A DNA stretch of 60,325 nucleotides from Desulfovibrio sp. DV. Lineage in GTDB: Bacteria > Desulfobacterota > Desulfovibrionia > Desulfovibrionales > Desulfovibrionaceae. Under the pieces are notes generated by a model. It searched no databases, was not told the DNA's origin, and saw only the letters and a list, made by a program, of their open reading frames with translations. A program made the position numbers and the translations under genes. Below, piece after piece: positions 45,432-53,737 of the stretch; the first letter of the stretch is position 1, and each line of letters starts with the position of its first letter. The DNA lies in the NCBI RefSeq assembly GCF_001936595.1, contig NZ_MLBG01000014.1, forward strand, positions 1 to 60,325, given 5' to 3'.

Positions 45432-47038
45432 GATTTCCCCGGGGTTACAGCGTAGCTCCAGGTCTCGCTGACGCTTTTGTCGTCAAATTTCAAAAACGCC
45501 CGCAACTCGATGGGGCCGCGTTTTTCCGGCAGGATGCCCTGCAGGGTGGAGCCGCCCTCGAAACCAATGGCAAAAGTCAGGCGGTAGCCGCCGGTCACAG
45601 GATTTCGAAAGCACTGTTGCGACAGCAGGGTGGCTCCAGGACCGACGCTGACGACCGCTTCGGCCTTGGCGTCAGGCTTGAGGGCGGGCAGCTTGTCGCC
45701 CATGAAATCCACGACGAAAAACCGGCTGTTCTTGTCCGGCTGCGACGAGCGGGTGGCTGCGGTCCGCACTCCGGGCGGCAGGTCGGCCGGCGTTTTCAGC
45801 CAGCGCATCCGGTAATCAAAACGAAGCGCCGTTCCGGGCGCGACCGCCACCTTGGGGCTGAAATAGGCCACGACATTGTCATGGATTTCCTGCTCGGACG
45901 GGATCAGCACCATCTCCACCCGGCCCGGCCCCCAGTCGCCGCGGGGCTCGATCCAAAGGCTTGGGCGGTTTTCATAGCGCGCTTCGGTGTCCTGGTAGTC
46001 GGCAAACTCCGTGTCGCGCTGCAGCAGGCCAAACCCCTTGAGATTGTCCGCCTCGAAGCTGTTGACCAAAAGCGTGGCCGGATTCTGGGCCGGTCGCCAC
46101 AGCCATTCGCCATTGGCGAAATGGACCAGCAGGCCGTCGGAGTCGTGGACCTCGGGACGCCAGTCCATGCGGCTTCCCGGCAGGGAGTTCTCGCCGTACA
46201 GGAACATGCTGGTCAGCGGCGCAATGCCGAGCTTTTTGATCGGGGTTCGCGGGTAGATGCGGGAGGTGACGTCCATGACGGTTTCCCGGCCCGGGACAAT
46301 CGTGAAGGCGTAGGCCCCGGTCAGGCTGTCGCTGTCCAGGAGGGCGTAGATGGTCAGGCCCTTGGCGGCTTTGCCGGCAGCCGGCTTGACAATCCAGAAT
46401 TCGCGAAACCAGGGAAATTCTTCACCTTCTGGCTCGGCGGTATTGATGGCCAGTCCCCGGGCCGACAGGCCGTAGGCCTGTCCCTTGGCCACGGCCCGAA
46501 AATAGGACGCTCCCAGGAACACGGTGAATTCATCGAGGTAGCTGGCCGTATTGATGGCACTATGGATGCGAAAGCCGGCAGCCCCGATTTCCGTGGGCAG
46601 TTGATCGGCCAGATCCTTGACCTGGCTGTAGTCGAACATGGCCTTGGTCACGGCCAGGGGTTCGACCTTGTCGCCGTCAATGACATGCAGTTTGACCGTG
46701 CGGTCGTACAAAAAACCCGGATGGAAAAATTGCAGCTCATACGGGGACTTCCCCTTCCCGAAAAAGGCGTTGTCCGGCCTGAAGCGGATTTTCCGCCAAG
46801 TGTCGTAATCAAGCTTGTGCAGCGCTTCCGGTATGGCGGGCGCAGGCTTGAAGGGAGTCGTGGCCAGTTCCTTGGCCGCCTGCTCGACATTTTCAAAGGT
46901 GAAGGGTTTTCCCGCAGCCAGGGCGGCCGCAGCCGGGAAAAGGGTCGACATCAAGAGGGTTGCGGCAACCAACGCCCCGACACTCTTGTAGAAATTAATA
47001 GGAAAAATACGTTTCACTGGGTCTGCTCCGCTCTTCAT
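45428..47038 (-). CDS. opgG: OpgG/MdoG: periplasmic-glucan biosynthesis protein
   Basis: The protein has about 536 residues with a signal peptide ending AAALAAGKPF. The conserved OpgG core follows: GKSPYELQFFHPGFLYD, AINTASYLDEFTVFLGASY, FPWFREFWIVKP and NRPSLWIEPRGDWG. It is a periplasmic protein required for glucan backbone branching or release. ATG 47038 has AAAGGA upstream at long spacing; a GTG at 47017 with GGAG at better spacing is a credible alternative that gives a shorter signal peptide. Confidence 0.9.
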   Translation of the reverse strand: MKSGADPVKRIFPINFYKSVGALVAATLLMSTLFPAAAALAAGKPFTFENVEQAAKELATTPFKPAPAIPEALHKLDYDTWRKIRFRPDNAFFGKGKSPYELQFFHPGFLYDRTVKLHVIDGDKVEPLAVTKAMFDYSQVKDLADQLPTEIGAAGFRIHSAINTASYLDEFTVFLGASYFRAVAKGQAYGLSARGLAINTAEPEGEEFPWFREFWIVKPAAGKAAKGLTIYALLDSDSLTGAYAFTIVPGRETVMDVTSRIYPRTPIKKLGIAPLTSMFLYGENSLPGSRMDWRPEVHDSDGLLVHFANGEWLWRPAQNPATLLVNSFEADNLKGFGLLQRDTEFADYQDTEARYENRPSLWIEPRGDWGPGRVEMVLIPSEQEIHDNVVAYFSPKVAVAPGTALRFDYRMRWLKTPADLPPGVRTAATRSSQPDKNSRFFVVDFMGDKLPALKPDAKAEAVVSVGPGATLLSQQCFRNPVTGGYRLTFAIGFEGGSTLQGILPEKRGPIELRAFLKFDDKSVSETWSYAVTPGKS

Positions 47039-47336
47039 GACTGTTTGTGTCCTTTCTTCATGGCGCGCGTCCGGGATCTGCTTTCCCATGGCGCTCTTTG
47101 GGCAATACACGGCAGCCTGGCGGCCCACTTTCCGGGCCGGCCAGACAACCTGATCAATAGGGCGTCTGCGCGAGCATGACAACGAAAGTTTGTCTGAGCC
47201 CATAAACCGGTACTCCGGCCTTGCGGCAACGAGGGGCTACGGCGTTTTTGAGGGGTCTGGCCCGGCCCGGTGAGACAGCCCTGGCATCCCGGACAGGTTC
47301 GCGATAGGGTCGGCCAAAAGGATCAAGGAGAGGCTC
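47039..47336. other. Divergent region between opgG and the Dabb gene
   Basis: These 298 bases hold no gene that I can support. AAGGAGAGG precedes the Dabb start. No convincing inverted repeat or promoter pair was identified. Confidence 0.4.
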
Positions 47337-47645
47337 ATGATCACGCATATCGTTATGTGGACCCTCAAAGACACGGCCGAGGGCCGGGACAAGGCCGACA
47401 ATGCGGCGGAAATGAAGGCCCGGCTCCTGGCGCTGCCGGCCAAACTGCCGCTCGTTTTGGACATGCGGGTGGCCGAAGGCCAGGATATTTTCGCTTCCGT
47501 GCCGGCCACGGACCTCGTGCTCTATACCACGTTTAAGACCAAGGAAGACCTCAACGCCTACGCCACCCACCCTTTGCACATGGAAGTGGTCGAATTCGTC
47601 AAGAAGGTGGTGGCCGAACGCCGGGTCGTGGATTTCGAGTCCTAG
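47337..47645 (+). CDS. Dabb (stress-responsive alpha/beta barrel) family protein
   Basis: This 102-residue protein starts MITHIVMWTLKDTAEGRDK and ends AERRVVDFES. The His near the N-terminus, DLVLYTTFKTKEDLNAY and THPLHMEVVEFVKK segments match the dimeric ferredoxin-like Dabb domain. Members are small stress-induced proteins of unclear activity. It is preceded by AGGAGAGG and ends at a terminator. Confidence 0.88.
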   Translation: MITHIVMWTLKDTAEGRDKADNAAEMKARLLALPAKLPLVLDMRVAEGQDIFASVPATDLVLYTTFKTKEDLNAYATHPLHMEVVEFVKKVVAERRVVDFES

Positions 47646-47752
47646 GTCCGGCCGGACCGTCCCGCGAGAGGCGCGTGGCGCAAGGACGGGCCGGGACCGC
47701 CCGGCGTGTCGCCGCGCTCCGGTCGGGGCAAGGCGGCCGGCCAGACAGAGAG

Positions 47753-47788
47753 GGGCCAGGGTCCGGCGTGACCCCTGGCCCTTTTGTT
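47753..47788 (+). terminator. Rho-independent terminator after the Dabb gene
   Basis: GGGCCAGGG and CCCTGGCCC form the stem (extendable by GTC/GAC with one bulged C), followed by TTTTGTT. It lies about 107 bases after the stop and between convergent genes. Confidence 0.8.
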
Positions 47789-47918
47789 ATGTCGCTGGCG
47801 CGACTTGCGGGCAGTCCGCGAGTCCCGGCCGCAAACATCCGGCACAGACCAAATGGGCGGCTGGAAGGCGGGATGGGGCACGTTTGCAACGCCCCGGGAG
47901 CCAGGGGCCGCCCGGCCG

Positions 47919-48674
47919 TCAGGCCGGGAAGAGATTGTTGATCTTGCAGGCGGCGCAGGCCGCACCAAAACCGTTGTCGATATTGACCACCGTCACCCCG
48001 CTGGCGCAGGAAGTGAGCATCCCGAGCAGGGCCGAGAGCCCGCCCAGGGAGGCGCCGTAGCCAATCGAGGTGGGCACAGCCACAATGGGCTGGGACACCA
48101 GCCCGCCGATGACGCTGGCCAGCGCCCCTTCCATGCCGGCCACCACGATGATCACCCGGGCCCGGCGAATGGCATCGAGCCGGTCCAGGAGCCGGTGGAT
48201 GCCGGCCACGCCCACGTCGGACACGACAAAGGCCCGGCTGCCGAGCATCCGGCAGGTCACTCGCGCCTCCTCGGCTACGGGCAGGTCGGAGGTCCCGGCG
48301 GTGACAATGGCGATCTCCCCCTCCCGATACGTGATCTCGCCCTGGACAAGGGTCAGGGTGCGGCCAAGGGCGTCATAGTCGGCCTCGGGGCAGACCGACT
48401 GCACATGCCCGGCCATTTCCGGCGAAACGCGGGTGGCCAGGACGTTTGCGTGCTCACGCATGTGCAGGAATATTTCGCCCACCTGCTGCGGCGTCTTGCC
48501 CTCGCCGTAGATCACCTCGGGGAAGCCGTTTCGAAGCGAGCGATGCAGGTCGATGATGCTGTGGCCCAGGTCCAGGCTGGGAAAGTCGCGCAACCGCTCC
48601 ATGCCCTGGTCCACGTCCAGGCTGCCGTCCCGGATGGCGGTCAGCAACTGCTTCAAGGTCTCTTGCGTGTCCAT
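47919..48674 (-). CDS. larB: LarB: nicotinic acid adenine dinucleotide carboxylase/hydrolase, nickel-pincer synthesis
   Basis: This 251-residue PurE-like protein contains GEGKTPQQVGEIF, GTSDLPVAEEA, SDVGVAGIHRLLDRL, VVAGMEGALASVIGGLV and PTSIGYGASLGGLSALL, all diagnostic of LarB. It starts the pathway that makes the nickel pincer nucleotide, by carboxylating the pyridinium ring of NaAD and removing AMP. It lies downstream of larE, separated by 129 bases that hold hairpins, so it may be expressed separately from larC-larE. Confidence 0.93.
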   Translation of the reverse strand: MDTQETLKQLLTAIRDGSLDVDQGMERLRDFPSLDLGHSIIDLHRSLRNGFPEVIYGEGKTPQQVGEIFLHMREHANVLATRVSPEMAGHVQSVCPEADYDALGRTLTLVQGEITYREGEIAIVTAGTSDLPVAEEARVTCRMLGSRAFVVSDVGVAGIHRLLDRLDAIRRARVIIVVAGMEGALASVIGGLVSQPIVAVPTSIGYGASLGGLSALLGMLTSCASGVTVVNIDNGFGAACAACKINNLFPA

Positions 48675-48709
48675 GCTCTTCTCTTTATCCGCGCCGAGGC
48701 GGCGTGTCC

Positions 48710-48737
48710 CTTAAAAAATACGGCGGTATTTTTTAAG
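48710..48737. repeat. CTTAA-type perfect inverted repeat, locus B
   Basis: CTTAAAAAATAC and GTATTTTTTAAG form a perfect 12-bp stem around GGCG, located 36 bases upstream of the larB start. It resembles the hairpin at 30469-30497 in arm ends, length and loop size. It could also be an operator for larB. Confidence 0.5.
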
Positions 48738-48747
48738 AAATAATTTT

Positions 48748-48794
48748 GTATTTCAAGCGATTGTCTTGCTTGTCTGCGTCCACGGACTGCGTAG
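48748..48794 (+). repeat. Intergenic repeat-like element, copy B
   Basis: It aligns with 30285-30330 (37 matches over 47 columns). The end overlaps a 10-bp stem (TGTCTGCGTC 48771-48780 and its complement 48794-48803) that directly follows the larE stop and may be a weak terminator or attenuator on the minus strand. Confidence 0.4.
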
Positions 48795-48803
48795 ACGCAG
48801 ACA

Positions 48804-49613
48804 CTAGGAAGCGTGATCGTTTAAGCTGCCCATGCGGTAGCCGGCCAGATCCACGGCCACGTGGCGGTAGCCAAGCGCTGTGAGCCGGGCGTAAATGCCA
48901 TGCTGCCGGTCGGCTTCAATCACGTCGGCCACCCGGTCGCGGGGAACTTCGATGCGGGCCACATCGCCGTGGCTTCGAAGCCGCACGGCCGCAAACCCGA
49001 GTTCACGCAGAAAGTCTTCGGCCTGGTCGATGCGCCGCAGTTCGGCGTCTTCGATGCGTGTGCCGTAGGGGATGCGCGAAAGCAGACAGGCCCCGGCCGG
49101 TTTGTCCCAGACAAGGCCGTGCCTCCTGGAAAGGTCCCGGATGTCCTGTTTGGTCAGGCCCTCGGCCAGCAGAGGGCTTATGACGCCAAGTTCGCCCAGG
49201 GCTTTGAGGCCCGGACGGTAGTCATCCAGGTCGTCAAGGTTGGTCCCGTCCAGGACACGGGCAATGTCCTCGGCCTGGGCCGTCGCCACGAGGCGCGTAA
49301 AGAGGTGGTGCTTGCAGCGGTAGCAGCGGTCCGGCGGATTGTCCCGGATCGTCTCGGGGAACGGGGCGTCCAGCAGCAGGTGGCGGACCTGCAGGGCCTG
49401 GGCCGTGGCCTTGGCGTCTTGCACGTCGGCCCGGGGCGTATAGGGTGCGACCACGGTGACGGCCAGGACCTTGTTTCCCAGGGCCTGCCGGGCGCTGTGG
49501 AGCAGGAAGGTGCTGTCCAGCCCGCCGGAAAACGCGACCACGGCGTGGCCCAGGGAGCCCAGGGCAGTAAGCAGGTTGCGGTATTTTTGGTCAGCGGTCA
49601 GGACTTGGGACAT
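48804..49613 (-). CDS. larE: LarE: ATP-dependent sacrificial sulfur transferase, nickel-pincer synthesis
   Basis: This 269-residue PP-loop ATPase has the pyrophosphate-binding motif AFSGGLDSTFLL near residue 27. The Cys in AGACLLSRIPYGTRI aligns with the sulfur-donating Cys of the Lactiplantibacillus enzyme; another pair lies in RCYRCK. It converts carboxylates to thiocarboxylates on the pyridinium precursor. The ATG at 49613 overlaps the larC stop by about 16 bases; upstream in-frame sequence is inside larC. Confidence 0.92.
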   Translation of the reverse strand: MSQVLTADQKYRNLLTALGSLGHAVVAFSGGLDSTFLLHSARQALGNKVLAVTVVAPYTPRADVQDAKATAQALQVRHLLLDAPFPETIRDNPPDRCYRCKHHLFTRLVATAQAEDIARVLDGTNLDDLDDYRPGLKALGELGVISPLLAEGLTKQDIRDLSRRHGLVWDKPAGACLLSRIPYGTRIEDAELRRIDQAEDFLRELGFAAVRLRSHGDVARIEVPRDRVADVIEADRQHGIYARLTALGYRHVAVDLAGYRMGSLNDHAS

Positions 49614-50962
49614 TGTGGGCTCCGCTCTTTCCCGCTCCTGGCGATGGAGGCGTAGACTTCGGTCAGGGGGATATCGTGGCGTCGGGCCAGCTCCCGGCAA
49701 TCTTCCAGTTCCGGCTTGGAGCGCAGCACCTTCCCGTCTTTCAGGGCGTTTTTCATGGTCACGGTTCCAAGCGGGGTGTCCAGGCGCTCAAAGGCGACAG
49801 CCAGCACTGTCTTGTCAAGCGGGAAGCTTTTAATGCCAAGGGTGGTGGTGTGGCGGAAAAGCAGTTCCTTGAAGCGTTCCTCGTCGGCCACGGAACACAG
49901 GAGCGACAGGCAGGTGGCCGGGCGGTTTTTTTTCATCAGGATCGGGGTGAAATGCACGTCCATGGCCCCGTTCTCCATGAGGACATCCATGGCGACGCCG
50001 AGCATTTCGGCGGTCATGTCGTCGATGTTGCACTGGAGCAGGCGGGCCGGCAAAACCGAACCAGCGGTCCGGGGCGAGGCCGGGCGGGCCAGATGGACCC
50101 GCAGCACGTTGGGGATGGCTGTTTCCCGGTGGCCGATGCCGTAGCCGGTTTTTTCCGTCACCAGGGCCGGCGTGTCAGTGAAGGTGTCGACCAGCGCCGC
50201 CAGGATGGCCGCGCCGGTCGGCGTGGTGGTTTCCTGGGCCACTGCGCCGCGCGTGGTCGGGATGCCGTGCAGGATTTCCACCGTGGCCGGAGCAGGAACC
50301 GGGATGAGGCCATGGGCGCAGCGGACAAAGCCGCCGCCGAGTTCCACCGGAGAGGCCCACACCGCGTCCACGCCCAGCCGATGAAAGCAGATGGCCGCGC
50401 CCACGATGTCCACGATGGAGTCGGTGGCCCCGACTTCATGGAAATGGACCTCGTCTATGGTCTTGCCGTGGACCCGGGCTTCAGCCTCGGCCACCCGCCG
50501 GAAGATGTCCAGGCTGGTCTGCTTGACCGCCTCGGACAAGCTGCTCCCCCGGATGATCGCCTCGATGGCGGCGAGGTTTCGATGCGGTCCATGGCCGTTT
50601 CCGCCCGACTGGGCGTCGTGGTGGCCGTGCCCGTGGCTGTCGCTGGCGTGGGTATGGCCGTGGCCGTGCTCATGGCCGTGCCCGTGATCGTGTCCATGGC
50701 TGTGGTCGTGCGGCGCTGCTTCATGCCCGTGGCCCCCGGCCTGGGCGTGGTGGCCATGCTGTTCCTTGAGGATCACGTCCACCCGGGTGCCGTGGATGCC
50801 GTGGCGGGAATCGGTGGCCACCTGCAACTCGAATTCATGGTCCAGACCGAGTTTGGACAATTCAGCCCGCAGATATCCGGGATCGACCCCAAGCGCGATC
50901 ATGGCGGCCAGATGCATGTCGCCGCTTATGCCGGCGAAACAGTCGTAATAGAGTATGTTCAT
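49598..50962 (-). CDS. larC: LarC: nickel insertase (CTP-dependent cyclometallase), with a His-rich insert
   Basis: This 454-residue protein starts MNILYYDCFAGISGDMHLA. The region between residues about 69 and 127 holds more than twenty His, mostly as Gly-His repeats, a likely nickel store. The conserved parts are VHFHEVGATDSIVDIVGAA and LARRHDIPLTEVYASI. LarC inserts nickel into the organic pincer ligand with CTP. In some lactobacilli LarC is made from two frames by programmed frameshift; here it is one uninterrupted frame. It overlaps larE and is preceded by the aldo/keto reductase gene and a palindrome. Confidence 0.93.
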   Translation of the reverse strand: MNILYYDCFAGISGDMHLAAMIALGVDPGYLRAELSKLGLDHEFELQVATDSRHGIHGTRVDVILKEQHGHHAQAGGHGHEAAPHDHSHGHDHGHGHEHGHGHTHASDSHGHGHHDAQSGGNGHGPHRNLAAIEAIIRGSSLSEAVKQTSLDIFRRVAEAEARVHGKTIDEVHFHEVGATDSIVDIVGAAICFHRLGVDAVWASPVELGGGFVRCAHGLIPVPAPATVEILHGIPTTRGAVAQETTTPTGAAILAALVDTFTDTPALVTEKTGYGIGHRETAIPNVLRVHLARPASPRTAGSVLPARLLQCNIDDMTAEMLGVAMDVLMENGAMDVHFTPILMKKNRPATCLSLLCSVADEERFKELLFRHTTTLGIKSFPLDKTVLAVAFERLDTPLGTVTMKNALKDGKVLRSKPELEDCRELARRHDIPLTEVYASIARSGKERSPQCPKS

Positions 50963-50992
50963 CGCTTCATGCGCATAGGCGCTTGGTTGTAG

Positions 50993-51026
50993 CCCTTGCG
51001 GCGTGCCGGCCGGCACGCCGCAAGGG
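50993..51026. terminator. 34-base perfect palindrome between the aldo/keto reductase and larC genes
   Basis: The 17-bp arms pair without any loop, centred between 51009 and 51010, 13 bases after the aldo/keto reductase stop (minus strand). It is GC-rich but lacks a T tract. It could end that transcript, dampen larCE transcription, or bind a protein. Confidence 0.5.
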
Positions 51027-51038
51027 GCCGAAACGTTC

Positions 51039-52244
51039 TTAGGAGAGGCCTTTCTTGAAGTGCTCTCTGATTCCGTCCACTTGTTCCTGGAAGCCCGGAC
51101 CCTCCATCTCGGCGGCGACTTTTGTCAGTATATCCGGAATGGGAATGTGCTGCGGGCACTTTTCCAGACACTCGCCACAGGCCACGCACTGTGAGGCGAA
51201 TCCTGGCTCGTCATTGCCCGTTATGCCGCTCCCAAAGGCGGCATACATGAATTTTGCTTCCGCGATGTTTCCGAACATGTGCATTTTATTGTAGAAGTCA
51301 AAGCACTTGGGAATCTGGACGCCCATGGGGCAGGGCATGCAATAGCCGCAGCCCGTGCAACCGACCTGCATCAATTCCTTGTAGGTGCGCCCGGCCCGGT
51401 CCACCAGCTCCAATTCCGCATCGCTCAGGGAGTTGGCTGCGGCCTCGGCGGCAATGGCCAGATTCTGCTCGATGTGGGCTTCCTCGTTCATGCCCGACAG
51501 GACGACCGTGACTTCCGGGTGGTTCCAGATCCAGCGCAAGGCCCATTCCACGGGCGTGCGTTTGATCGTGGCCGCATTCCAGATATCGGCCACAGCCGGG
51601 GGCGCGGTGGGAAGGCCCAGGTTGCCGCCGCGAAGCGGTTCCATGACGATCACCCCCAGGCCCTTGGATGCGGCGTAGTTGAGGCCATTGGTGCCGGCCT
51701 GGAACTGCTGGTCCAGGTAATTGTACTGGATCTGGCAAAAATCCCAGGGATAGGCGTCGACAATGCGGGTGAAATCCTCGGCCAAGCCGTGGAAGGAGAA
51801 GCCGGCGTTGACGATGCGGCCATCGGCTTTTGCCTGATCGAGAAAATCCCCAATGCCAAGGGCCGCGACCCGGTCCCACGACGGTCCGTCAAGGGAATGG
51901 ACCAGATAGTAGTCGATGTGGTCGGTACCCAGGCGTTGGAGTTGGGCATCGAGGTAGCGGTCCATATCCGCGCGGCTGTGTTGGAGCCAGGTGGGGAGTT
52001 TGGTGGCGACCTTGACCCGTTCCCGGTAGCCGTCTTTCAAGGCCCGGCCGAGCAGTGGTTCGCTTTGCCCGTTGACGTAGGGCCAGGCCGTGTCCATGTA
52101 GTTGACGCCGGCGTCAATGGCGCTGCGGATCTGGGCAATGGCTCGCGGCTCGTCGATTGTTCCTTCCGCCATGGGCAGGCGCATACAGCCGAAGCCAAGT
52201 ATGGAGAGTTCGTCACCGGTTTTCGGCATTTTTCTGTACAGCAT
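51039..52244 (-). CDS. Aldo/keto reductase fused to a ferredoxin-like domain
   Basis: The protein has 401 residues. The barrel part has LGFGCMRLPMAEG, VNYMDTAWPY (catalytic Tyr/Asp region), DYYLVHSLDG and VIVMEPLRGGNLG. The C-terminal 110 residues carry two 4Fe-4S motifs, CTGCGYCMPCPMGVQIPKC and CVACGECLEKCP. This architecture is common in anaerobes and may pass electrons between NAD(P)H, ferredoxin and a carbonyl substrate. AAGGAG precedes the ATG. It is the neighbour of an AraC-type regulator that could control it. Confidence 0.9.
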   Translation of the reverse strand: MLYRKMPKTGDELSILGFGCMRLPMAEGTIDEPRAIAQIRSAIDAGVNYMDTAWPYVNGQSEPLLGRALKDGYRERVKVATKLPTWLQHSRADMDRYLDAQLQRLGTDHIDYYLVHSLDGPSWDRVAALGIGDFLDQAKADGRIVNAGFSFHGLAEDFTRIVDAYPWDFCQIQYNYLDQQFQAGTNGLNYAASKGLGVIVMEPLRGGNLGLPTAPPAVADIWNAATIKRTPVEWALRWIWNHPEVTVVLSGMNEEAHIEQNLAIAAEAAANSLSDAELELVDRAGRTYKELMQVGCTGCGYCMPCPMGVQIPKCFDFYNKMHMFGNIAEAKFMYAAFGSGITGNDEPGFASQCVACGECLEKCPQHIPIPDILTKVAAEMEGPGFQEQVDGIREHFKKGLS

Positions 52245-52594
52245 GCAGGGTCTCCTTGTCGTAACGAAATGGCGTGCAGCCGGTCCGCCCGCGGCTGGTC
52301 TGGCCGCAGGACCATGTGCTCAATACGTCAAGACAGTGGGGGGAGGAACGTCCATTCCTGCAAAAATATTGCCCGATCCTGGCGTGAATGAGAAGCGTTC
52401 GCTTTTGCCGCCGCCTGCCTGCCCGGACAGACTGGCGGCTTGGGCAGCCACTGGGCCTGGAACGGGAGCCGCCCGCCCGGGCAACAAACGGCCCAGGCCA
52501 GACAGTCGGACCGCTGCGGCAGGAACCGGAAGGCAGACGAGGGCCGGGGATGGGAGGCTTCAAACAAAAGCTGTCCAGGTATGGGGGGTGGTCT
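52245..52594. other. Intergenic region between the AraC regulator and the aldo/keto reductase
   Basis: This stretch of 350 bases carries no supported gene and should hold the aldo/keto reductase promoter. No regular operator palindrome or terminator was identified. Confidence 0.4.
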
Positions 52595-53593
52595 TTACAT
52601 TTTGGCCGCGTGGTTCGCCACCGGGGCCGGGGCAGCACGGCCTTGTTGTGGTTCCATGGAAAACTGCCGTATTTTTTTAATATCCCGCAAGGGCGGTGCG
52701 CCAAAGAGGCGGCTGTATTCACGGTTGAATTGGGAATGGCTCTCATAGCCGACCTGAAAGGCGGCTGTGGCTGCATCAAGGTTGTCGGTCAGCATCATGC
52801 GTCGGGCTTCATGCAGCCGCAAGAGCTTTTGAAACTGCAAGGGGCTCTTGGTCGTCACGGCCCGGAAGTGGCGATGGAAAGACGAAGTGCTCATTTTGGC
52901 ATAGGTTGCCAGATCGTCAATGCGCAGCGGCTGGGTATAGTTGTCCCGCAGCCAGTCGATGGCCTGGGCAATCTGGTTGCTCTGGGTGCCGGACGAGGCG
53001 ATCTGCCGCAGCCGCGCCCCCTGGTCCCCAACCAGAAGGCGGTAGAGTATCTCGCGTTGAATCAGCGGCGCGAGGATGGCAATGTCTTGCGGCGTGTCGA
53101 GCAAATCGATCAGGCGGTGGAAGGCGTTTATAAGTGGCGCCGTGACTTCGCCCGTGGCCAGGGCGCGGCCCGATTGCTGCGCCTGGGGGAGCGGCACATT
53201 GCTGTCGGCCATCATCCGGGCGATGGTCGGCCGGTCAAGCTTGAGGCCCAGTCCCAGGTAGGGTCTTTCCCGGCTGGCCTCGCTGATTTGGGCCACGACC
53301 GGCAGCTCAACGGAACTGATAAGGAAATGGGCAGCATCATAGGTGTAGGTCTCTTTTCCCAGGACCACGCGCTTGGCTCCCTGGGCAATGAGGCACAGGC
53401 TTGGCTCGTGGACATAGTGCGTAAGGTCAGTCGGCGCGTCCCAGGCGTTGAGCGTCAGGCCGGGGATGGCCGTGACCAGACTGTTGTTTTTGCCGGCCCA
53501 TCGGCCAATCCTCTCGGCCAGCGCCTCGCTTGCGCTCTGTAGGTCAGCGGATGTCAGGTCGTCTGAAGACTTGTCGGGGTGCATGAATAGCAT
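52595..53593 (-). CDS. AraC-family transcriptional regulator
   Basis: The 332-residue protein has an AraC_N cupin-like domain (SLCLIAQGAKRVVLGKETYTYD and FLISSVELPVVAQI) and a C-terminal AraC helix-turn-helix pair: LRIDDLATYAKMSTSSFHRH and AATAAFQVGYESHSQFNREY. Proteins of this subtype are often next to aldo/keto reductases or alcohol dehydrogenases and regulate them. It lies directly downstream of and in the same orientation as no other gene, with the reductase next along the same strand. The C-terminal tail has low-complexity Ala/Pro sequence. Confidence 0.9.
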   Translation of the reverse strand: MLFMHPDKSSDDLTSADLQSASEALAERIGRWAGKNNSLVTAIPGLTLNAWDAPTDLTHYVHEPSLCLIAQGAKRVVLGKETYTYDAAHFLISSVELPVVAQISEASRERPYLGLGLKLDRPTIARMMADSNVPLPQAQQSGRALATGEVTAPLINAFHRLIDLLDTPQDIAILAPLIQREILYRLLVGDQGARLRQIASSGTQSNQIAQAIDWLRDNYTQPLRIDDLATYAKMSTSSFHRHFRAVTTKSPLQFQKLLRLHEARRMMLTDNLDAATAAFQVGYESHSQFNREYSRLFGAPPLRDIKKIRQFSMEPQQGRAAPAPVANHAAKM

Positions 53594-53737
53594 TCCTGTC
53601 TTGGGAGTTTTCTCTTGGCCTCGGTTGATAGCGCGATGCGGCCTCTGGCAGGAGATACAATCCTCTCTGATTTTTGCCTGATTCTCTCACAAAACGCCAG
53701 TGTCAGCCAGAACCGTAGGGCCACCCGCTGGCAACCA

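Noticed and set aside
49613-50992. Long plus-strand open frame opposite larC (459 codons)
   Set aside because: Composition is an Ala/Val/Met-rich mirror of the Gly-His repeats of larC on the other strand; LarC is a firm gene.
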